Shown here: positions 53,601-64,000 of the stretch, in pieces
Position numbering within the stretch: the stretch's first letter is position 1
Layout of the letters: each line of letters starts with the position of its first letter
Assembly: GCA_040751755.1 (NCBI GenBank)
Contig: JBFMHC010000035.1
Coordinates: 186,001-250,000, forward strand
Length of the DNA stretch: 64,000 nt
Direction: 5' to 3'
Source: PFJX01 sp040751755
Lineage (GTDB): Bacteria; Pseudomonadota; Gammaproteobacteria; Burkholderiales; Thiobacillaceae
The notes under the pieces: generated by a model
What the model saw: only the letters and a program-made list of their open reading frames with translations
The model's database searches: none
What the model was told of the DNA's origin: nothing
Position numbers and translations under genes: made by a program

Positions 53601-56600
53601 AGGGCACCGCCAGCCTGGCCTATGCCGGCAGCTTCCATGTCGACCATAGCGGCCCGCAGGTGGTGTCCGAGACGCCGGACGGCAACGCGCCGCTCTCTTC
53701 CATCGACTTCACCTTCGACGAGGCCCTTGCGGTGGCCTCCGTGGACACGTCCGATGTCGCCAGCTTCACCGCGCCGGACGGTTCCAGCCTGATGGCCCAG
53801 ATCACCGGCGTCAGCGTCGTCAATGGCAATACCGTGCGCGTCACCTTCAACAGCCAGTATGCCGAGGGCGACTACACCCTGGCGCTGAGCCCGACCCTGA
53901 CCGATGCCGTCGGCAACCCGATGAACCAGGACGGCGACGCGAGCAACGGCGAGACCGGCCAGGATGGCTATGCCGCCGTCGTCCATGTCAATTCGGTCGA
54001 CCTCGTCGCGCCCGTGGTGACGGCCCCCGCCAGCGCCAACTGGGGCGAGCAGATCACGGTCAGCTGGGTGGGCCACAACGACCTGTCCGCACCGGCAGGC
54101 GCCAACTGGTACGACTACGTCATCCTCTCCAGCGATGCCGTGCTCGACGGCGGCGACAACTACATCGCCTACCGTTATCCGGGCGTGCAGCCGCTCGCCG
54201 GCCACAGCGATTACAACGCCAGCGTCGCCTTCACCCTGCCCCTGGACCAGAACCTGACGGAAGGCACCTGGTACCTGTTCGTGCATTCCGATCAGGGCAA
54301 TTCCCAGGCCGAGGCCAACGAGGGCAACAACGTCAGCAGCGCGGTCCCCATCCAGATCACCTTCGGCAACCGCCCCGACCTCGTGGTCACGGGGCTGGAG
54401 GTGAATGCCACGCCGCAGATGGAGTCCGGCGCCAGGGTCACCGTGTCCTGGAATACGCAGAACGCCGGCAATGGCGTGATGAACGGCTATTTCTACGACC
54501 GCCTGAACGTCTTCAACGTCACCACGGGACAGAACCTGGGCGACTGGGACTACTGGTACGACGGGCGCGCCTCGGCCGACAACATCGCCGCCGGCGGCGC
54601 CATCGCGCGCCAGGCCACCATCACCCTGCCGGACGGCCCGAGCGCGGTGGGCGAGCTGCGCTTCAGCGTCACCACGGACATCTACAACTACGTGTTCGAG
54701 CGCACCACGGCGGGCGGCAACGGCGAGAACAACAACAGCACCAATGTCACGCGCGCGTCCACGCTGGCCAGCTATTCGGACCTGCGCGTGGAAAACCTCG
54801 CCGTCTCGCCGGGCAACCCCGAGACCGGCTCGACCCTCCACATCACCTGGAGCGACGCCAACCACGGCACCAACGCCACCGAGTCCAACTTCTACGACCG
54901 CGTGCGCGTGGTCAACACCAGTACCGGCACCACCCTGCTGGATCACTGGCACCACTACAGCGGCAGCGCCATTGCCGCCGGTGGCAGCGTCGATCGGGCC
55001 TATGACTTCCGCATCCCCGACGGCCCCAGCGGCGTGGGCGTGTTGCAGGTCAGCATCTACAGCGACGTGGGCGGCAACGTCTACGAATACCTGGTGGGCA
55101 CCAGCGCCGAGGCCAACAACGAGGCCGTCACCTCGGTCACCTCGACCCTCGCCATGTACCCGGACATCCAGGTGGCCAACCTTGCGATCTCGCCGGCCAG
55201 CCCGCATTCGGGCGAACAGGTCACGGTCACCTGGGATGACGTCAACACCGGCAACCTTGCCAGTGCGGCCTATCACAACCTCGTTTCGGTCTGGAACGAG
55301 AGCACCAGCCAGTGGATGACCTACACGGCGGTCGCCGCGGACGGTGTGGGCGCCGGCGCAAGCGCGGCGCGCAGCTTCAGTTTCACCATGCCGGATGGCA
55401 ATGCCGGGGTCGGCAATCTGACCATCCGCATCACCAACGACTGGTACAACGCGGTCTACGAGTACAACGCCGGCGGCACCGGCGAAAGCAACAACGACGA
55501 CGTGAGCATCGGCGCCAGCTCGAGCATCGCGCCCTATGCCGACCTGGTGGTCGAGGGGCTCGCCGTCACACCCGCCAGCGGCCTGCAGTCCGGCGGGGTG
55601 ATGCACATCACCTGGCAGGACACCAACACCGGCACGCTGGCGGCAGGCAGTTCGTGGCACGACCGCGTGGTGGTGGTCAACACCACGACGGGCGCGACCC
55701 TGCTCAACACCACGGTCCATCACAACCAGGCCGTGGAAGGCGACGTCGCCGCGGGCGGCAGCCTGGCGCGGTCCTACGACTTCACCCTGCCGGATGGCGA
55801 TGCCGGCGTCGGTGACCTGCAGGTCACCGTCACCGCGGATACCTACGGCAACCAGTACGAATACAACCCCGGAGGCACCGCCGAGGGCAACAACGGCGCC
55901 ACGACGAACGTGACGTCGACGATCGCGCCGTATGCCGACCTGCAGGTGCAGAACCTCGTGGTCACGCCCAGCAGCCTGGTGACGGGCGACGTGATGCACA
56001 TCACCTGGCAGGACGCCAACACGGGCAATCTCACGGCCTCCTCCTCCTGGCATGACCGCATCGTGGTGGTCAACATCACGACGGGCGCGACCCTGCTCAA
56101 CACCACGGTCTATCACAACCAGGCCGCGGAAGGCGACGTCGCCGCGGGCGGCAGCCTGGCGAGGTCCTACGACTTCACCCTGCCGAACGGCGACGCCAGC
56201 GTCGGCGAGCTGCAGGTCACGGTCACGGCCGACACCTATGGCCAGCAATACGAATACAACGCCGGCGGCAGCGGCGAGGCCAACAACAGCGCGTCGGCAT
56301 CGGCGAGCGCAACGATCGCCCCCTATGCCGATCTGCAGGTGCAGAACCTGACGGTCACCCCGGCCAGCCTGCAGTCCGGCGGGGTGATGCACATCACCTG
56401 GCAGGACAGCAACACCGGGACGCTGGTGGCAGGCAGTTCGTGGCACGACCGCGTGGTGGTGGTCAACACCACGACGGGCGCGACCCTGCTCAACACCACG
56501 GTCTATCACAACCAGGCCGCGGAAGGCGACGTCGCCGCGGGCGGCAGCCTGGCGAGGTCCTACGACTTCACCCTGCCCAACGGCGATGCCGGCGTCGGTG

Positions 56601-59600
56601 ACCTGCAGATCACGGTCACGGCCGACACCTATGGCCAGCAATACGAATACAACGCCGGCGGCTCCGCGGAGACCAACAACGCCGCCAGCACCAGCGCCAC
56701 TTCGCTGCTGGCGCCCTATGCAGACCTGCAAGTGCAGAACCTGGTGGTCTCGCCGTCCAACCCGACCTCGGGCGGCGTCATGACGATCGCCTGGCAGGAC
56801 GGCAATGCCGGCAACACCGCCGCGACGGGCTCCTTCTACGACTACGTGCGGGTACGCAACCTGGATACCGGCGCCTGGCTGTATAGCGGCACGCTGTATC
56901 ACAACGTCGCGACCGAAGGGCAGATCGCCGCCGGCGGCGCGCTGGACCGCTCGCTCAGCTTCACCCTGCCCAACGGCGATGCCGGCGTGGGCAGTCTGGA
57001 AGTGACCGTGAGCACGGATTGGTACGGCCAGGTGTTCGAGCACAATGGCGGCGGCACGGCGGAGACCAACAACAGCGCGGTCGCGCATGTCGCCTCGACG
57101 ATCGCCGCGTACGCCGACCTGCAGGTGCGCAACCTCGCCCTTACCCCCGGCAGCTTCCAGTCCGGCGCAAGCGTCACCCTGAACTGGGAGGTGTTCAACA
57201 GCGGCGACGCGGCCACCACCGGCTCGTTCTACGACCGCGTGCTGATCGTCAACCAGGACACCGGCGCCACCCTGGTCAATACCTGGGTCCAGTACAACCC
57301 GTCCAGCGAAGGCGCGATCGGCGCCGGCGAAGCGCGTGCCCGTTCCCATGCCTTCAGCCTGCCGCAAGGCCTGAACGGGGCTGGAAACCTGCTGATCACG
57401 GTGACCGCCGACATCGGTGGCCACCAATACGAATACAACGCCGCCGGCACGGCGGAGACCAACAACAGCGCTGAACTGGCGGCGGTCTCCGGCCTCGCGC
57501 CCTATCCCAACCTGACCCTCAGCGACATCGTCGCGCCGGCCGACGGCCTGGCCGGCCGGGCGGTGCAGCTGTCCTGGACGGTCACCAACACGGGTGATGG
57601 TCCGGTGGATGGCGCCTGGTACGACCATGTCTTCCTCTCCAGCGATGCCGGCGTGGGGAATGACATCTACCTGGGCAGCTTCTACTACAGCGGCAACAGC
57701 CTGAACCCGGGCGCGTCCGTGACGAGGACGGAAAGCCTCACCCTGCCTGTCTCCCTGGGCGGGGAGTATCGGTTCGTGGTGCGCACGGACGCGCACAACT
57801 CGGTGTTCGAACTGAACGACGGCGACAACGTCGCAGTGGACGCCGAGGCCATGAACGTGGGCGCCGCACTGAACCTCAGCATCGCGCCCACGAGCGTGGG
57901 CGAGGCGGGGGGCAGCGCCACCGGCACGGTCACCCGCTCCGGCAATACCGATGCCGAACTGGTGGTGAACCTCGCCAGCGACATCGCGGGCATCAGCGTG
58001 CCCGTGAGCGTCACCATCCCCGTGGGGCAGTCCGCGGCGAACTTCGCCGTCACTGCCGTCAACAACACGCTCGACGATGGCAATCGCCTGGCCACCATCA
58101 CGGCCTCGGCGAGCGGTTTCGCGGAGGGGAGCAGGACCCTCACCGTGGTCGACGACGACCTGCCCGCGCTGTCCATGAGTTCGCCGCTCACGACACTGGA
58201 GGAGAACCATGGGCCGCTGCTGGTCACCGTCACGCGCAACACCGCGACGACGGACGCCTTGACGGTGAACCTGTTCAATGACGACCCCGGCCGCATGACC
58301 GTGCCGACCAGCGTCACCATCGCCGCCGGCGAGAGCAGCGCGACTTTCGAGATCACCCCGATCAACAATACGGCCGCGGAGGGCAACCGCTACGTGCGCG
58401 TTTCCGCCGCCGCCGCCGCGCTCAATGGCGCCTCGACCCAGTATCTGGTGGTCGATGATGACATCCCGACCCTGACCCTGGCCCTGGCCAGCCAGATCGT
58501 CTCCGAGGCCGGCGGCGCCACCGCCACCTGGGGCACGGTGACCCGTTCCGACGTCACCGACAGCCCGGTGGTCGTCGCCGTGTACAGCGACAATGTCGGC
58601 GTGGCGCGCGTGCCCACCTATGTCACCATCGGTGCCGGCGAGGCGTCGATGACCTTCGCCATCGCCGTGGAGAACAACAACCTGGCGGACGGGGACCATA
58701 CGGTCAATCTCCTGGCCGAGGTGGCGGACAGCTTCACCCTGGTTTCCCTGCCCGACACCCGCGTCTCGCAGAGCCTGCTGGTCACCGACGACGACGGCCC
58801 GACCCTGACCCTGACCGTGGCCAATTCGGTGCTGCCGGAGACCGGCGGCACCTCCAGCGTGACGGTGACCCGCAACACCGCGCCGATCGGCGATCTGGTG
58901 GTGACGCTCAGCTCCAACGACACGGGCGAGGCCAGCGTCCCCGCGACCGTGACCATCCCGGATGGCCAGTCCTCCGCGACCTTCACCGTCGCGGCGGTGG
59001 CCGATGGCGTGCAGGACGGCACCCAGAACGTCACCCTGCTGGCCCAGGCCGGCGGCTACAACACCGGCAGCGCCACGGTGCAGGTCACCGACCGCGAACT
59101 GCCCAACCTCAAGGTCACGGCGATCACCATGCCGGAGAGCGCATGGACGCGCAGCCAGATCAGCATCGACTGGAGCGTCGCCAACACCGGCCTGGGGGCC
59201 GCCAGCGGCAGCTGGACCGATACGGTCTTCCTGTCCATCGACAACATGCTGTCCGCCGACGACACCCAGATCGGCGTGTTCAGCAATCCCCATGCCCTCG
59301 GCGTGGGCGAGTCCTACAGCAACTCCGTGCTGGTCAATCTGGGGGATCGCGTCGGCCCGCTGTATGCCTTCGTGGTCACGGATGGCGGCGGCGCGGTGAT
59401 GGAACTGGTGGAAGGCGACAACATCGAGAATGGCGCCGCGCCGGTCCAGGTCGCGGCCTCCTATATCGCCACGGTGCAGACCGACTTCGAAGTGGGGCCG
59501 AACCCCGGCACCATCCAGATGCATGGCTTCGTCCAGGACCTGACCGCGAACACCTATGTCGGCAAGGCCTATGCGCCGGTAACCATCCAGGTGGTCACCG

Positions 59601-62600
59601 GCGGCACCACCCGCACCATCACCACGATCTCCAACAGCATGGGCAACTTCACGGCCAATTTCGTGCCGTTGCCAGGGGAAGCCGGCCATTACGCCATCAA
59701 CGCCGGCCATCCCAACGTGTTCACCCGTGCCGAGCAGGATGCCTTCGATATCCTGGGCATGAGCGTGGCCGGCAGCGTCCAGGCCAGCCTCCTGCCCGGC
59801 GACAGCGCGAGCGGCACGGTTACCCTGAACAACCGCAGCCCGGTCGACCTGACGGGCCTGGCCCTGGCGGCCTACAGCCTGCCGCCCGGCCTGACGCTGG
59901 AAACCAGCTTCGATGCGGATACCCTCGCCGGATCCGGCAGCGTCGTCATGCACTGGACCCTGTCGGCCGCGCCCGACATGGGGGCCCTGAATGGCAACGT
60001 GATGCTGCAGGTCACCAGCGACGAGGGGGTGAGCGTCAATGTGCCGCTTTCCGTCGCCGTCACCCCGCTGCGCGCCAATCTGGTCGCGAATCCGGGCTAT
60101 CTCCGCGCGGGCATGCTGCGTGGCGAACAGACCCTGGTGTCGTTCGAGGTCACCAACACGGGCGGCGCGGACACGGGCGCATTGCGCGTCGAGCTGCCCA
60201 ACATGGAGTGGCTGTCGCTCGCGGGCAGCAGCGACCTGCCGAGTCTCGCCCCGGGCGAGAAGGCCACGGTCAACCTGCGCCTGACGCCGTCCGAGACCCT
60301 TGAACTGCTGCGTTATGACGGCAACATCATCGTCGCCGGCACCAACACCCACGTGAGCGTGCCGTTCCAGTTCCGCGCCGTGTCGGAGGCGACGGGCAGC
60401 GTGCAGGTCACGGTCACCGACGAATACACCTACTTCGCCGAAGGCGCGCCCAACCTGGCCGGCGCCACCGTCACCCTGACCGATCCCTACACCTACGAGG
60501 TGATCGCGCAGGCGGTCACCGACGAGACCGGCATCGTCCTGTTCGACGGCGTGCCGGAGGGCCCCTATGCCCTGGAGGTCTCCGCGCCCCAGCACGACCG
60601 CTACCGCAGCTCCGTGGTGGTGACACCCGGCGGTGAGATCGACGCGACGGTATTCCTGCACCGCCAGGTCGTTTCCTACAACTGGACGGTGGTGCCGACC
60701 CAGGTGGAGGACCGCTACCGCATCACCCTGGAAGCCACCTTCGAGACCGAGGTGCCCATGCCGGTGGTGACGGTGGATGAGCCGTTCATCATGCCGCTGG
60801 TGATCCGCGGCCACGAGACGCAGTTCAACATCACCCTGCGCAACCATGGCCTGATCGCCGCCGAGCAGGTGCAGATCCGGGTGCCCATCGACGACACCTA
60901 CATCATCACGCCGCTCATCGACACCATCGATATCCTGCCCGCCAAGAGCGAGGTGACCATCCCCGTCACCATCCGCTTCCGCGAGCCGGGAGAGGAGTTG
61001 AACAGCAGCCAGGTGGTGACCTCCGGCGCGGGGAGCGCCCTCGCCAAGTGCCTGGGCATCGACACCGTCTACACCTACAAGTGCGTCAACAACCAATGGG
61101 TCTCCGTGCCCATCAGCCTGGCGCCCCTGGGCTGCATCGAGGATGGCACCAATCTGGCGAATGAAGCGCTGGAGATGTTGAAGGATCCCAAGAACGTCAA
61201 CCTCTTCAACGCGGGCTGCGAAGTCCTCGGCGTCGCCCTGGAGTGCAGCGGCCTGATCGAGAGCGACTGCATCAAGGCCCTCATCACCACCGGCTGCAAG
61301 GCGGCCGCGGGGGCGGTGGCCGGCGCGGCGGCCGGCGGCATCGGCGCGATACCCGGCGCCATCTTCGGTGCGCTGGGCAATTGGGACTCCATCCTCGAAT
61401 GCCTGTGCAGCCTTGACTTCGGCCTGGGCGGCGGTGGCGGCGGTGGCGGTGGCGGTGGCGGTGGCGGTGGCGGTGGCGGCTTCTGGGGCTGGGGCGGCTA
61501 CGGCGGCTACAGCGCCCCGTATTCGGCGCCGGTGTCCTGGTCCGTCCCCTACACGGGCTGTTCCGACACCAGCGCGGCCACGTCCGGGGAGACGGACATC
61601 ATCACCGTCAGCGACGACAACGGCCTGCTCGCGGATTACGACGGCGGCCTGTCGACGAGCGCCACCACGGGCGTCTGCGCCCAGGTGCGGCTCAAGCTGG
61701 AACAGGAGGCGGTGATCACCCGCACCGCCTTCCTGGGCACCCTGGAACTCGACAACGGTCTCTCCACCGCCCTGGAGGATGTGCAGCTGACCCTGGATTT
61801 CAGGGATGCGAATGGCAATTCCGCCAGCGACAAGTTCGTGGTGCGCGGTCCGACACTGGAGGGGATCACGCAGAACCCCGATGGCACGTGGAGCATCGGC
61901 CCCAATGCCACGGGCGCCATCAAGTACACCTTCGTGCCCACCAACGACGCCGCGCCGGATGCGCCGACCCTGTACGAGATCGGCGGCACCCTGCGCTATC
62001 TCGACAATGGCGTGGAGGTCACGGTGCCCCTGGTCTCGGCGCGCATCACGGTGTATCCGGAAGCGCAGCTGGAACTGGACTACTTCTGGCAGCGGGACGT
62101 CTATGCAGACGACCCCTTCACCGAGGTGGTGGAGCCCTCGGAGCCCTTCGCGCTCGGCCTGCAGGTGGTGAACGTGGGCAAGGGCACGGCGGCCAACATG
62201 AAGATCACCTCGGCCCAGCCGGAGATCATCGAGAACGAAAAGGGGCTGCTGATCGATTTCGAGATCATCGGCTCGCAGGTGGGCGCCAATCCCGGCACCA
62301 CCTCCCTCACCGTCGACCTCGGCACCATCGCCCCCGGCGCGGTGCAGACGGCACAGTGGAACATGATCTCCTCGCTGCAGGGCAAGTTCGTCGACTATGA
62401 CGCGACCTTCGAGCACATCGACGACAACGGCGACATGCGCACCTCGCTGATCAAGAGCGTGGAGATCCACGAGCTGATCCGCTCCGTGCTGGTGGACACG
62501 CCGAGCGCCGACAACATCCCGGATTACCTCGCCAATGACGTGCCGGACGACGAGCATCTGCCCGACGTCCTCTACATGAGCACGGGCGGCCAGGCCCCCG

Positions 62601-64000
62601 TGAGCGTGGCCGGCAATGCCATGATCGCCGGTGGCGGCCTGGTCCGCACCCTCACCGCCGACGTGGTGGCGGGCTGGAGCTACCTCAAGGTGGGCGACCC
62701 CCTGCCCGGCAGCAACGGCTACGAGCTGTACCGCGTCGTCGACGAGAACGGCGGCGAACTGCCCATCGATGGCATGGTCTGGCGTACCGACCGTACCTTC
62801 CGCGCCAGCGACACCGGTGCCACGCGCGAGAACCTGATCCATCTGCTGGACTACAACGGCGACAGCAATGGCGACGGTCAGGCGGCGTACACCCTGTACT
62901 TCCGCGTCGACGACCCCATCGCGCCGACCATCCTCGGCATCGAAGACCTGACGGGCGCGGCCCTGACGGTGCCGGTGGACGACATCGACGTGGTCTTCTC
63001 GGAAGAGATGAGCGTGGCCAGCTTCAGCCTCGCGGACGTCGGCCTGACGCATAACGGCGTCGCCGTCTCGCTGCCCGAGCTGAGCCTCGTCCAGGTCTCC
63101 GGCAATACCTACCGCATCTCGGGCCTTGCCGGGGTCACCGGCAGTGACGGCAACTACGAGCTCACCCTGAACGGCGCGGGCCTGACCGATCTGGCCGGCA
63201 ACAGCGCGACCAACAGCGTCGTCGCCCAATGGGCCATGAGCAATGGCGCGCCGGTGATCGTCGCCCTCAGCCAGCCCGCGACACCGCGCAACACGCCGGT
63301 GGACAGCATCGACGTCGTCTTCTCCAGCGACATGGATGCCTCGACCCTGAGCCATGCGGACCTCCTGCTGACCCGCGACGGCGCGGCCGTGGCCCTGGAC
63401 GCCAGCATCACCCTGGTGCCGCTCAGCGCCACCACCTACCGCATCAGCGGCCTCGCGGGCGTGACCGGCGTCGACGGCGCCTATGCCCTCACGGTCCTGG
63501 CCGGCGGCAGCCTCGACGCCCTCGGCAATGCGGGCGTCGGCCAGATGACCAGGCAGTGGGTCACGGACGTGACCGCACCCCAGGTGCTGGACGTGGAAAA
63601 CCTCGCCACCGACCCGCGCAACACGGTGGTGATGAGCATCGACGTGGACTTCAGCGAGCCCATCGATCCCGCCAGCTTCGACTGGCACGACATCACCCTC
63701 AGCCGCGACGGCGGCGCCAACCTGATCACCGATGAAGTGACGGTGAGCCAGAAGGATGCCGACACCTGGACCATCGCCGGCTTCAACTGGAAGGTGGGCG
63801 TGAATGGCACCTATGTGCTGAGCGTGGACGGTGCCGGCATCAGTGACCTGGCCGGCAACGCCGGCATCGGCTCGGCCTCGGAATCCTGGACCATGGATAT
63901 CGTGCCGCCGGTCGCCGCGAGCAACCTCCATATCGTCCCGGACAATGGCGAATCGGCGAGCGACGCGCTCAGCAACAGCCTCGCCTTCACCCTCAACGGC
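44669..64000 (+). CDS. Giant LEPR-XLL surface protein, 3' end beyond the window, two frameshifts in G runs
   Basis: One long coding region for a secreted giant protein of at least about 6,440 residues. Near the N-terminus (residues 49-54) is the LEPR-XLL motif, in ILFESLEPRLLMSAD. Then come PPC domains, Big_5-like Ig domains, a GATase-like alpha/beta domain (about 338-555, second copy about 2586-2791), a beta-propeller-like insert (about 1029-1258), around ten CARDB units (about 3111-4400), four Calx-beta domains (about 4400-4810), a Cys-rich/Gly-rich island and more Big_5 units. Frame breaks: G8 at 48206-48213 (one G too many) and G6 at 50375-50380 (one too few); correcting both restores a single frame to base 64000. 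ATG 44669 has AGAAAGG upstream. Confidence 0.88.
54000..57870 (+). repeat. Tandem CARDB domain array (about ten units)
   Basis: Successive units of about 130 residues each start with a word such as ADLQVQNL, PDLVVTGL or SDLRVENL and contain HITWQD, YDRVRVVN-like and VYEYN(A/P)GG segments. They are beta-sandwich modules (CARDB) of the kind found in bacterial adhesins. The most alike are the three units that form the exact repeat described separately. Confidence 0.85.
55540..56718 (+). repeat. Three near-identical 393-bp repeats
   Basis: The same word GTGATGCACATCACCTGGCA occurs at 55598, 55991 and 56384, exactly 393 bp (131 codons) apart. Long stretches between them (for example around the TTCGTGGCACGACCGCGTGG and GACGGGCGCGACCCTGCTCA words) are nearly the same in all three. 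This points to recent duplication or gene conversion. Confidence 0.93.
61427..61480 (+). repeat. 18-codon polyglycine run (GGC/GGT microsatellite)
   Basis: Eighteen consecutive Gly codons, mostly alternating GGT and GGC, in the giant gene between a Cys-rich helix-like segment and an aromatic FWGWGGYGGY segment. Likely a flexible linker and a site of slippage in units of 3 or 6 bases, which keeps the frame. Confidence 0.95.

Noticed and set aside
50351..63931. A 4526-codon open frame on the minus strand
   Set aside because: It is a shadow of the giant gene, open because of strong third-position GC bias. Its protein is low in complexity (R, H, A, G, V) with no known fold, while the plus strand encodes clear CARDB, Calx-beta and Big domains.

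Overview
The window is high-GC chromosomal DNA from a proteobacterium, most likely a sulfur-oxidising beta- or gammaproteobacterium. Support for this: a flavocytochrome c sulfide dehydrogenase pair (fccA-fccB), a cytoplasmic sulfite dehydrogenase operon (soeABC), a PEP-CTERM protein with a sigma-54-type promoter, an nadE-glnB pair, and very dense c-di-GMP and phosphorelay signalling. I saw no rRNA, tRNA, CRISPR array, insertion sequence or phage genes.

Layout. 1-2044: an HD-GYP phosphodiesterase (5' end cut by the window) convergent with an HDOD protein. 2189-5253: an MMPL/RND exporter overlapping a small exported lipid-carrier-like protein. 5271-12557 (minus): a signalling operon of an HD-GYP response regulator, a 1150-residue PAS hybrid kinase with HPt (broken by a one-base frameshift) and a second membrane hybrid kinase. 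12786-15152: an exported protein, a TatD-type hydrolase and an EamA transporter (also frameshifted). 15149-17101 (minus): nadE-glnB. 17163-18779: a chemoreceptor with a periplasmic CXXCH haem motif. 18853-22677: hrpA. 22695-24937: an exported unknown and an HD-GYP protein that has lost its catalytic HD. 25061-26704 (minus): fccA-fccB with a clear terminator. 26917-30102: a DUF6502 / DUF5666 / outer-membrane-protein cluster, with 31 tandem 9-bp repeats in the DUF5666 gene. 30126-31504: an ECF-type permease and a HAD hydrolase. 31629-36286: a PAS hybrid kinase and a response-regulator PP2C phosphatase. 36518-37918: an exported repeat protein with a peptidoglycan-binding end. 38093-42897: soeABC, preceded by a 9-bp perfect inverted repeat and containing intergenic hairpins. 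42971-44222: a small membrane protein and the PEP-CTERM protein.

44669-64000: one giant surface-protein gene that runs off the window. It begins with a LEPR-XLL motif and contains PPC, Big-type, CARDB, Calx-beta and two GATase-like domains, for at least about 6,440 residues. It is split by two one-base frameshifts in G runs. Its roughly 440-bp leader contains an RNA that I read as a c-di-GMP-I (GEMM) riboswitch. Giant surface protein, GEMM leader and adjacent PEP-CTERM/sigma-54 gene look like a c-di-GMP-controlled surface or biofilm locus; this is the most interesting part of the window.

All four broken genes are broken inside or beside runs of G (or C on the plus strand), and each is restored by adding or removing one base. 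Homopolymer sequencing error is therefore the simplest explanation, and these genes should be checked before being called pseudogenes.
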